Below are positions 57,356 to 64,000 of a stretch of DNA of 64,000 bases, piece after piece. The position numbers were made by a program, and so were the translations under genes. The stretch comes from Sinorhizobium psoraleae. GTDB lineage: Bacteria > Pseudomonadota > Alphaproteobacteria > Rhizobiales > Rhizobiaceae. Under the pieces are notes generated by a model. It saw nothing but the letters and a program-made list of their open reading frames with translations, had not been told where the DNA came from and searched no databases. The DNA lies in contig NZ_JABEKV010000004.1 of NCBI RefSeq assembly GCF_013283645.1, positions 310,001-374,000 on the forward strand, written 5' to 3'. Position 1 is the stretch's first letter, and every line of letters starts with the position of its first letter.

Positions 57356-59352
57356 TCATGACCGATGATTTCGAAACGCTTGCCGGAAAGCTGCCGCCGA
57401 CGCCTTCGAGCGAAGCGCGGGCGCGCGCGCTCGCCGCAGCTATGGATGCCTATGACACGGCGGAAAATTCGAGTGCCGCCCAAGGATCAGCCATGCCCGG
57501 TCGTCCAAGCTCCATCCTCAACCGGATATGGAGCCCCATCATGAACCGGAAACTGCTCGCGGGATCGGCACTGGCAACGCTCATCGTCGTGCCCGCCGCC
57601 GCCTTCCTGGCCTTGGAAATGATCCGCAACGATCGGCCCCCAGAGCCGGAGACCGAGGTTGCCGTGAAGGTGGAGCCTAAGCCGGCTGCGCCCGCGGCGG
57701 GCAACGGTGCGTCGCTCGCCCGCTCGCAGGCCACCACAAAACACTCCGAAAAGACAGAAAGCGAGGCATCGGCCGCGGGAGCCGACGCGACGGCGAGCCA
57801 GACGGCTGCCGACACCGCGGCACCGAGCACCGTTGGCGAGGCGGTCGGCTTTGCGATGCGCGGGCGAATGGAGGTCATGCCGGCGCCGGCCGCACCGGCC
57901 GATATTCTCCCCCAGCCGGATGAGAACCGTGAGCGATTCGGCAACGCGGATGCCAATCCGGTGAAGAGCGTCGCGACCGAGCCGGTCTCGACCTTCTCCG
58001 TCGATGTCGACACGGCCTCCTATTCCTTCGTCCGCCGCTCGCTGATGGCGGGCGAAATGCCCAGTCCCGATGCCGTGCGGATCGAGGAGATGGTCAACTA
58101 TTTCCCCTATGATTGGCCGCGCCCGGCATCGCCCGCCGAGCCCTTCAAGGCAACGGTCACCGTTACTCCGACCCCGTGGAATGCTGGCACGCGCCTGATG
58201 CACGTGGCGATCAAGGGCTATGAGGTCGTGCCTGCGGAGGCGCCGAAGGCCAACCTCGTTTTCCTGATCGACGTTTCCGGTTCAATGGACGAGCCGGACA
58301 AACTGCCGCTGTTGAAGAACGCTTTCCGCCTGCTTGTCGATAAGCTGAAGCCCGAGGACACCGTGTCGATCGTCACCTATGCCGGAAACGCCGGCACCGC
58401 GCTCGAACCGACCGCGGTCAAGGACAAGGCAAAGATCCTGGCCGCAATCGACACGCTGGCACCCGGCGGCTCGACGGCCGGCGCTGCCGGCATCGACGCG
58501 GCCTATCAGCTGGCCGAAAGAGCCTTCGTCAAGGGTGGCGTCAACCGCATCCTGCTGGCGACGGACGGCGACTTCAATGTCGGTCCGTCGAGCGACGAGG
58601 AGCTGAAGCGGCGGGTCGAGGAAAAGCGCAAGAGCGGCATCTTCCTCTCGGTGCTCGGCTTCGGTCGAGGCAATTACAACGATGCGCTGATGCAGACGAT
58701 CGCCCAGAACGGCAACGGCGTTGCCGCCTATATCGACACGCTGGCGGAGGCGCAGAAGACATTGGTCGAGGAAGCGGGCTCATCGCTCTTCCCGATCGCC
58801 AAGGATGTCAAGCTGCAAGTGGAGTTCAACCCTGCCGCGATCGCCGAATATCGCCTCATCGGCTACGAGACCCGCGCCCTGACGCGCGAGGATTTCAACA
58901 ACGACCGCGTGGATGCGGGCGATATCGGCTCCGGCCACAGCGTCACCGCGATCTATGAAGTGACGCCGAAGGGAAGTCCGGCCGTCCTCAACGATGACTT
59001 GCGCTATGCAGCCGCGGAGAAGCCTGCCGCTGGCGCACCTTCGCGTGCGAACGAGCTCGCTTACGTCAAGATCCGCTACAAGAAGTCGGACGGCGACAAA
59101 AGCGAGCTGATCACCACGCCGGTCACGGAGGCGAATGCCGAGCCATCGCTCGCCGACGCTCCGGCGGACGTCCGCTTCTCGGCCGCCGTCGCCGCCTTCG
59201 GCCAGAAGCTTGCGGGGAACTCGGCGCTTTCCGGCTATTCCTATGCGGCGATCGCCGATCTCGCAGCCGCCGCCAAAGGGGCCGACCCCTTCGGCTACCG
59301 CGCCGAGTTCGTCAATCTGGTGCGCCTCGCCAAGGGGCTTTCTCGTGAATAA
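57352..59352 (+). CDS. Membrane-anchored von Willebrand factor A domain protein (YfbK-like)
   Basis: This is a 666-residue protein. A cytoplasmic N-terminal segment of ~65 residues is followed by one membrane helix (LLAGSALATLIVVPAAAFLAL), a low-complexity Ala/Thr linker (~90-200), and the conserved VWA N-terminal segment (TFSVDVDTASYSFVRRSLMAG). The VWA domain has the MIDAS motif (FLIDVSGSMDEPDKLPLLK, LATDGDFNVG), and the C-terminal DUF3520 region is AEYRLIGYETRALTREDFNND. The family's function is unclear. Coupled translation with the ECF sigma factor suggests that the cytoplasmic segment could act as an anti-sigma module. Confidence 0.9.
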   Translation: MIMTDDFETLAGKLPPTPSSEARARALAAAMDAYDTAENSSAAQGSAMPGRPSSILNRIWSPIMNRKLLAGSALATLIVVPAAAFLALEMIRNDRPPEPETEVAVKVEPKPAAPAAGNGASLARSQATTKHSEKTESEASAAGADATASQTAADTAAPSTVGEAVGFAMRGRMEVMPAPAAPADILPQPDENRERFGNADANPVKSVATEPVSTFSVDVDTASYSFVRRSLMAGEMPSPDAVRIEEMVNYFPYDWPRPASPAEPFKATVTVTPTPWNAGTRLMHVAIKGYEVVPAEAPKANLVFLIDVSGSMDEPDKLPLLKNAFRLLVDKLKPEDTVSIVTYAGNAGTALEPTAVKDKAKILAAIDTLAPGGSTAGAAGIDAAYQLAERAFVKGGVNRILLATDGDFNVGPSSDEELKRRVEEKRKSGIFLSVLGFGRGNYNDALMQTIAQNGNGVAAYIDTLAEAQKTLVEEAGSSLFPIAKDVKLQVEFNPAAIAEYRLIGYETRALTREDFNNDRVDAGDIGSGHSVTAIYEVTPKGSPAVLNDDLRYAAAEKPAAGAPSRANELAYVKIRYKKSDGDKSELITTPVTEANAEPSLADAPADVRFSAAVAAFGQKLAGNSALSGYSYAAIADLAAAAKGADPFGYRAEFVNLVRLAKGLSRE

Positions 59353-59384
59353 TCGATGGATGGTCGCCACCCGCCTGGCCGGTA

Positions 59385-59411
59385 CCTTCTCCCCGTGAGG
59401 CGGGGAGAAGG
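59385..59411 (+). terminator. Hairpin after the VWA gene
   Basis: CCTTCTCCCCG pairs perfectly with CGGGGAGAAGG, followed by GATT. It is 33 bp after the stop. The sequence resembles a common rhizobial intergenic palindrome as well as a terminator. Confidence 0.65.
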
Positions 59412-59542
59412 GATTCGCGGCGGCGTTTCCCGGTCCTCATTCCTGCGTTCGTCACTTGGCATCGAGCAGCGGTCCAAGTCGGCGGCGCGGAAGACTTTAC
59501 ATACCAGTGCCATATGGCCCAGGCTCGAGGGCGACAACAGCC

Positions 59543-59887
59543 TCAAGTCTTAAACGCCCGCTGGAGTCCTCCGGATCGCGTCAATCCTGTCCTGAAAGCC
59601 TGGTAGGCCGGATGCTGGCTCGAGCGCGCGGCTTCCATGAGGCGCATCTGCAGGCGGGCGGGTGCCTCGTTGCCGAGCCATTCGCCGAGCTTTTCGAGCT
59701 TCAACGAATTCAGAAATCGCGTTTGCGAGGCGAGATCCAGATGGCGGTGCAAGCCTTCGATCAGGTTTTCGTCCTGTTCGGAGCTTTCCATCAGCAACTT
59801 GACGAAGGCCTGGTCGGTCTCGCCGAAGCTCGAAAACCTGGCGGCTGTCGTTTCTCTGTCCGGAAAGGCTGCTGGCCCGGCGTTCAT
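59543..59887 (-). CDS. Hypothetical 114-residue protein
   Basis: This is a soluble helical protein (MNAGPAAFPDRETTAARFSS, QAFVKLLMESSEQDENLIEGLHRHLDLASQTRFLNSLKLEKL) with an end rich in basic residues. GAGGGGAGACG precedes ATG 59887. No family was recognised. It is divergent from the YheO-type regulator. The longer frame to 60802 is an antisense shadow. Confidence 0.6.
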   Translation of the reverse strand: MNAGPAAFPDRETTAARFSSFGETDQAFVKLLMESSEQDENLIEGLHRHLDLASQTRFLNSLKLEKLGEWLGNEAPARLQMRLMEAARSSQHPAYQAFRTGLTRSGGLQRAFKT

Positions 59888-60013
59888 GGATCGTCTCCCC
59901 TCGAATCGAACGTGCTTCGGGGATAGGACAGCCGCCAGTCGTCCGCAAGCACACAACAAATGGACAATTCGTCTAATATTGACAAAACACGCAAATGTGT
60001 TGATGTGGGTGTC

Positions 60014-60652
60014 ATGAATATCGAACCAACCATCCCCTTCAGTCTCGCCATGCACGCACCATCCGCGGCCGCGATCAGCGCGCTGCTCTACCCTCACGCC
60101 GAGGTCGTCCTGCACGATCTTGCGACCGGTCGGATCGCCGGCATCTGGAACGCCTTTTCGGGCCGTGCCGCCGGCATGGAGTCGCTGATGGAGGAGGAGT
60201 TCGGCAAGGGGCCAGGCAACGAAACCGTGCTCGGCCCCTACGAGAAGGTCGGGCCTGACGGCCGGCGGCTGAAATCGGTCTCGGCCGTGCTGCGCCACGC
60301 CGACGGCAGTGCCGCCGGGCTGCTGTGCATCAACCTCGACGTTTCGCGGATCGACGATGCGGTGAAATTGTTGGCGGCATTTGCGGGCACGCCGGAGCCG
60401 CGGCCGCAGGCGCTGTTTTCCCGTGACTGGCGAGAGGAAATCAATGCCGCGCTGCATGGCTGGCTGAAGGCGAGGGGGCTTGCGCTCTCCGCCATGAAAC
60501 GTGCCGACCGCATCGCCCTCGTCGCCGCACTCGAAGAACAGGGGCTCTTCAAGACGCGCAACGCGGTCGACCACCTGGCGGGCCTCATCGGGGCCTCGCG
60601 CGCCTCGATATACAACTACCTCGCGGCCGCACGGCGCGGCGAGGCCGCCTGA
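60014..60652 (+). CDS. YheO-type transcriptional regulator (PAS_6 + HTH_22)
   Basis: This 212-residue protein has an N-terminal PAS-like YheO domain (ISALLYPHAEVVLHDLATGRIAGIWN, LKSVSAVLRHADGSAAGLLCINLDVS) and a C-terminal DNA-binding domain (DRIALVAALEEQGLFKTRNAVDHLAGLIGASRASIYNYLAAAR). Related regulators, such as the D-amino-acid catabolism regulator DauR, control adjacent amino-acid enzymes. ATG 60014 was chosen over ATG 59960 because it fits the family start. The aminotransferase begins 55 bp downstream on the same strand. Confidence 0.88.
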   Translation: MNIEPTIPFSLAMHAPSAAAISALLYPHAEVVLHDLATGRIAGIWNAFSGRAAGMESLMEEEFGKGPGNETVLGPYEKVGPDGRRLKSVSAVLRHADGSAAGLLCINLDVSRIDDAVKLLAAFAGTPEPRPQALFSRDWREEINAALHGWLKARGLALSAMKRADRIALVAALEEQGLFKTRNAVDHLAGLIGASRASIYNYLAAARRGEAA

Positions 60653-60707
60653 ATTCGACACGCGACCGCTTCGCCAGCGAAGCCCGCGCTCAAGAAGGAC
60701 AATCGAC

Positions 60708-61859
60708 ATGACGACCCTGCCGGCCTTCCGCCTCGAAACCCATTTCTCGCGCTGGGAATTCACCGCACGCCACCACATGACCGCGAGCGACAGCGAAACC
60801 ATGACGATGGCGGAACTGCTTTCCCTTGCCGATGATGCCGATCGGGAGGCCTGGGAGCAACTGACGCTCGGCTATACCGAAACCTATGGCGCGCCGGCAC
60901 TGCGCCAGGCGATCGCCGCCACTTACGACGGGCTAGATGACGGTGATATCCTCTGCTTTGCCGGTGCCGAGGAGGGGCTCTATTGCGCGATGCTCGCACT
61001 GCTCGGGCCTGACGACCACGCCATCGTGACGGTGCCGAACTACCAGTCGATGGAGACGCTGCCGGTGACCATCGCCGCTTCGGTGACCGGCGTGCCCTTG
61101 CGGCCGGAAAACCACTGGCAGCTCGATATCGCCGATGTACGCGCGGCGTTGAAGCCGAATACCAGGCTCGTTGCCGTCAACTTCCCCAACAATCCGACCG
61201 GCGCGATTGCCAATCAGGCGACCTTCCGGGCGCTCGCCGATCTCTGTGCCGAGCGCGGCATCCACCTCTTCAGCGACGAGGTCTATCGCGGGCTGGAGCG
61301 CGATCCGGGCAAGCGCCTGCCGCAGGCGGCCGAGCTTTTCGAGCGCGGCGTATCGCTTAACGTCATGTCCAAGGCCTATGGTCTTCCGGGCCTCCGAATC
61401 GGCTGGATCGCCTGCCGCGACCATGCGCTTCTGCAACGCATGGAGGGCATGAAGCACTATCTCTCGATCTGCAACTCCCGGCCGTCGGAGGTTCTCGCGA
61501 CGATTGCGCTGAAATCGCGAGCGCAGATCCTCGATCGCAACCTGGCGCTCTGCACGGCAAACCTCGCAAAGCTCCAGGCATTCTTTGCCGAATTTCCGGA
61601 TCTCTACGAATGGCGCGCGCCGGATGGCGGCTGTGTCGGTTTCGCCCGCTATCTCGGGGCGGACGGCGTCGGGGAACATTGCCGGCGGCTGGTCGAGGAA
61701 TCGGGCGTGCTGCTTCTGCCATCCAGCCTATTCGCCTCCGATCTCCTCCCGGTCGCGGCAGACCGCTTCCGCGTCGGCTTCGGCCGCAAGAATATCGAGG
61801 TCGGGCTCGACGCCTGGCGCAGTCATCTTCGCGACGGTGCTGCACGCCGCAGCGCCTGA
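60708..61859 (+). CDS. Class I/II PLP-dependent aminotransferase
   Basis: This is a 383-residue fold-type I enzyme (ETHFSRWEFTARHHMTASDSE, LTLGYTETYGAPALRQAIA, VNFPNNPTGAI, IHLFSDEVYRGLE) with the PLP Lys in LNVMSKAYGLPGLRIGW. The N-terminal motif and the short length place it in a subgroup of capreomycidine-synthase-like or general amino acid aminotransferases. The substrate cannot be read from sequence. AAGGAC precedes the start. It is co-directional with the YheO-type regulator, probably its operon partner. Confidence 0.88.
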   Translation: MTTLPAFRLETHFSRWEFTARHHMTASDSETMTMAELLSLADDADREAWEQLTLGYTETYGAPALRQAIAATYDGLDDGDILCFAGAEEGLYCAMLALLGPDDHAIVTVPNYQSMETLPVTIAASVTGVPLRPENHWQLDIADVRAALKPNTRLVAVNFPNNPTGAIANQATFRALADLCAERGIHLFSDEVYRGLERDPGKRLPQAAELFERGVSLNVMSKAYGLPGLRIGWIACRDHALLQRMEGMKHYLSICNSRPSEVLATIALKSRAQILDRNLALCTANLAKLQAFFAEFPDLYEWRAPDGGCVGFARYLGADGVGEHCRRLVEESGVLLLPSSLFASDLLPVAADRFRVGFGRKNIEVGLDAWRSHLRDGAARRSA

Positions 61860-61881
61860 CGTTTCGCCGAAGAACAAAAGA

Positions 61882-61913
61882 AAACGCTCCGGGCATTCCG
61901 CTCCGGAGCGTTT
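61882..61913. terminator. Terminator between aminotransferase and bmt
   Basis: AAACGCTCCG pairs with CGGAGCGTTT, with A- and T-rich flanks, between convergent genes. It may act in both directions. Confidence 0.85.
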
Positions 61914-61943
61914 GTCGTTTTCGTGCTGTGCTGCTTCGGCTTC

Positions 61944-62963
61944 TCAGGCGCGGCGGCGACCGCTGCGTTCGCGGGTCGGGGCGGAGGCGCCCTCGTTGGC
62001 GGTCTTGTTCCGCAAGGGCCCGATCTTTTCGACGATCATGTCGAGCGTCGGGCGTTCGCCCCTGGAGTGATTATCGAGCGCGAGACGCATCGCGGCCAGG
62101 TGATTGCAGGTAGTGCCGCAGCAGCCACCGATGATCTTCGCGCCGGCGTCGACCGCCAGCCGCACATATTCCGCCATCAGCGGCGGCGTGCCGGAATAAT
62201 GAATTTCGGAGCCGCGGAATTCCGGAATGCCGCAATTGCCCTTCACGACGACGGTCGCCTCCGGAGCCGCCGCGGTCATGTCGAGCAGTGACGACAGGAT
62301 GTCGGAGGCGCCGACACCGCAGTTGGCGCCGACTGCAACCGGACCTTGGCCGATGTCGCCGGCGACAGCGTGAATGTCCTTGGGGTGAAGACCCATCATC
62401 GTCTTGCCGGCTGTGTCGAAGGAGCCGGTATAGACGTAAGGAAGGCCGACATTGGTGGCCGCTTCGGCCGCCGCGCGGATTTCGTCCGGCGAGGACATGG
62501 TCTCGATCCAGGCGATTTCCGCGCCGCCCGCCTTCAGGCCCTCGATCTGTTCGGCGAAGGCTGCGACCGCATCCTCGTAGGAGAGGGCACCGAGCGGGAT
62601 CAGCAATTCGCCGGTCGGGCCGACGGAGCCTGCGGTGATGACCTTGCGCGGCGCCTTGTCGGCAACGGCGCGGGCGATCTCGGCGGCGCGCTTGTTGAGC
62701 GCATGCACGCGGTCCTCGGCCTGATGCAGCTTCAGGCGATGACGCGTGCCGCCGAAGGAATTGGTGAGAATGATGTCGGCGCCGGCATCAACGAAATCCT
62801 GATGCAGCTTGGTGATCCTTTCCGGCTTCGCCTCGTTCCAGAGCTCCGGCGCTTCGCCGGCTTCGAGACCCATGGCGAAGAGCGACGTCCCGGTCGCCCC
62901 GTCGGCAAGCAGGACGCCCTTCCGGGCGAGGAGATCGGAAAGGGCATTGGCGGAAGCGGACAT
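61944..62963 (-). CDS. bmt: Betaine-homocysteine methyltransferase
   Basis: This is a 339-residue zinc-dependent homocysteine S-methyltransferase TIM barrel (GVLLADGATGTSLFAMGLEAGE, ILTNSFGGTRHRLKLH, AGSVGPTGELL, GANCGVGASD). The zinc site shows as GANCG and KIIGGCCGTTCNH. In Sinorhizobium the Bmt enzyme uses glycine betaine as methyl donor to make methionine and dimethylglycine. The C-terminus carries a basic tail TRERSGRRRA. A perfect palindrome lies 36 bp upstream of the start. Confidence 0.9.
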   Translation of the reverse strand: MSASANALSDLLARKGVLLADGATGTSLFAMGLEAGEAPELWNEAKPERITKLHQDFVDAGADIILTNSFGGTRHRLKLHQAEDRVHALNKRAAEIARAVADKAPRKVITAGSVGPTGELLIPLGALSYEDAVAAFAEQIEGLKAGGAEIAWIETMSSPDEIRAAAEAATNVGLPYVYTGSFDTAGKTMMGLHPKDIHAVAGDIGQGPVAVGANCGVGASDILSSLLDMTAAAPEATVVVKGNCGIPEFRGSEIHYSGTPPLMAEYVRLAVDAGAKIIGGCCGTTCNHLAAMRLALDNHSRGERPTLDMIVEKIGPLRNKTANEGASAPTRERSGRRRA

Positions 62964-62998
62964 CGGTTTTTCCCGGCTGAATGAAATTACAACAAGAT

Positions 62999-63014
62999 AT
63001 AAAGATATCTTTAT
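62999..63014. promoter_or_regulatory. Perfect palindrome upstream of bmt
   Basis: ATAAAGATATCTTTAT is a perfect 16-bp palindrome in the bmt promoter region. It resembles, from family knowledge, the AT-rich palindromes bound by ArsR-family regulators of the methionine cycle (SahR/SamR type). No such regulator is in the window. Confidence 0.65.
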
Positions 63015-63074
63015 GTGATTGCAACCAACTTCGCAGGCGCGTGGCGGAAAAGTCGGAAAGCCGGCCTCAAGCTG

Positions 63075-63950
63075 TCATGCGCCGGGCCGTGGCTGCGGGA
63101 CATTCCACGGCAGGCCGTCTGCCAGAAGGGCGGCAAGGTCTGTCGCGGGCTTGCCGGCGTTGGCCCGCACGCGCAGGCTGAATTCGGCGACGGGCAGGGG
63201 CGGCAGGTCGAGATGCATGGGGGCGGGCGCCATTCCCGGCCCCAGGAACCGCGCCGTGCGCGTCGTCACGGCGATGCCGCTCACGACGGCGGCACGCAGA
63301 CCCGACAGGCTCGGGCTCGTCGCCGCGAGCCGAAACGGGCGCTCGGCCGATTCGAGCGCCGAAATGGCAGCGGACCGGAATCCGCAGGGCGGGTCGAGCA
63401 CGGCCAATGGAAGCTGCGCATCGACCGTCGCCAACCCCCTGTCGGAGCAAAGCCAGATCATCTCTTCTCTCAGCACGAGCAGTTCGTCGGTCGCGGTCGC
63501 CTGCCGCATGGTGAGCAGGATGTCGACCTGACCCTGATCGAAGGCCAAGGCCAGTTCCTTCGATCTGCCGATCCTGAGATCGAGGCGAACCCTTGGATGC
63601 GAGCGGGCGAAGCGGCGCAGGAGGTCGGGCAGCGTCGTATCGGCGAAATCCTGCGTGCTGGCGAGCGAAATCCGACCGTCGGCGCGCGCGCCCCTGAGGC
63701 TGAGCCAGGCATCTCGATGCGCGTCGAGGATGCGGCGAGCATGATTCACGAGTTCCTCGCCGACTGGCGTCAGCGAACGTCCACGGCCGGCCGGCGCCAG
63801 AAGCGGTTCGCCGATGAGCGCTTCGAGACGCTGCATCTGCGCCGTCACGGCGGACGGGGACCGATTGACGACCGCCGCGGCGCGGGCGAGCGAACCACCT
63901 TCGGCGAAGGCAAGAAAAGTGCGCAGGAGATCGGGGTCGATTGCGTCCAT
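63075..63950 (-). CDS. LysR family transcriptional regulator
   Basis: This is a 291-residue LTTR with a helix-turn-helix at residues ~5-60 (LLRTFLAFAEGGSLARAAAVVNRSPSAVTAQMQRLEALIG) and an effector domain (ISLASTQDFADTTLPDLLRRFARSHPRVRLDLRIGRSKEL). ATG 63950 gives MDAIDPDLL; an in-frame ATG at 63971 adds seven residues and neither has a strong ribosome-binding site. It lies upstream of bmt on the same strand, separated by the palindrome. Its target may lie beyond the right edge. Confidence 0.9.
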   Translation of the reverse strand: MDAIDPDLLRTFLAFAEGGSLARAAAVVNRSPSAVTAQMQRLEALIGEPLLAPAGRGRSLTPVGEELVNHARRILDAHRDAWLSLRGARADGRISLASTQDFADTTLPDLLRRFARSHPRVRLDLRIGRSKELALAFDQGQVDILLTMRQATATDELLVLREEMIWLCSDRGLATVDAQLPLAVLDPPCGFRSAAISALESAERPFRLAATSPSLSGLRAAVVSGIAVTTRTARFLGPGMAPAPMHLDLPPLPVAEFSLRVRANAGKPATDLAALLADGLPWNVPQPRPGA

Positions 63951-64000
63951 AATTCGATTGTACAGAACCATTCGTGCAAAACAATTTGATTTTTTCGATG

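Overview
The window is chromosomal DNA from a GC-rich alphaproteobacterium of the Rhizobiaceae. A Sinorhizobium/Ensifer-type genome is the best guess. The evidence is the gene set (class I poly-hydroxybutyrate synthase, dmeR-dmeF, BA14K and DUF1127 proteins, a betaine-homocysteine methyltransferase), the tRNA types, and mosaic palindromic intergenic repeats like those described in rhizobia. No CRISPR array, rRNA gene, integrase, transposase or phage gene was seen.

Layout. 1-16.6 kb is mostly conserved core: sthA (cut by the left edge), a CorA-type transporter, the tightly packed minus-strand run phbC-sfsA-map-radC, an aminotransferase with hom and recJ, two tandem tRNA-Glu genes, a periplasmic M15-type peptidase, gloA, a two-domain cold-shock protein overlapping a DUF192 gene, tRNA-Pro, an NDUFS4-like complex I subunit and tRNA-Arg. 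16.8-24.3 kb is a run of small, mostly exported or membrane proteins plus a GlxA-type regulator and a beta-barrel protein. 24.5-30.3 kb holds a 1578-residue RTX/cadherin-repeat exoprotein and another beta-barrel protein. 30.5-42.9 kb is regulatory and catabolic: a GbdR-like AraC regulator, the cobalt/nickel efflux pair dmeRF with a candidate operator, a diguanylate cyclase, DUF1127 proteins, LysR, an ArsR/SRPBCC pair with two palindromes at its start, a SARP-TolB-TPR regulator, and an amidohydrolase/diaminopropionate ammonia-lyase pair facing an Lrp regulator.

42.9-55.9 kb is the most interesting part: a nearly complete corrinoid- and folate-dependent methyl-transfer system. It contains a non-pyrrolysine MttB-family methyltransferase, its cognate corrinoid protein, a 2Fe-2S/ASKHA corrinoid reductive activase, a methyl-THF:corrinoid methyltransferase, a methylene-THF reductase with a separately encoded cysteine-rich C-terminal partner, a DUF1638 protein, a 'virulence factor' domain protein, a small Ala-rich protein and a 4Fe-4S protein. 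The expected net chemistry is: quaternary amine (probably glycine betaine) gives its methyl to Co(I) corrinoid, then to THF, and methyl-THF is oxidised to methylene-THF. The betaine-homocysteine methyltransferase gene bmt at 62-63 kb and the GbdR-like regulator at 31 kb fit the same substrate. Substrate and direction are inferences.

The region from 48.5 to 56.8 kb shows turnover: inverted copies of a 107-bp mosaic repeat that supply stop codons to neighbouring genes, a DUF2798 gene with an in-frame amber stop, a short LysR-like remnant, an inverted-repeat element of about 350 bp, and a phosphodiester-glycosidase gene that lacks its middle. 56.8-64 kb carries an ECF sigma factor with a membrane-anchored VWA protein, a YheO-type regulator with an aminotransferase, bmt and a LysR gene.
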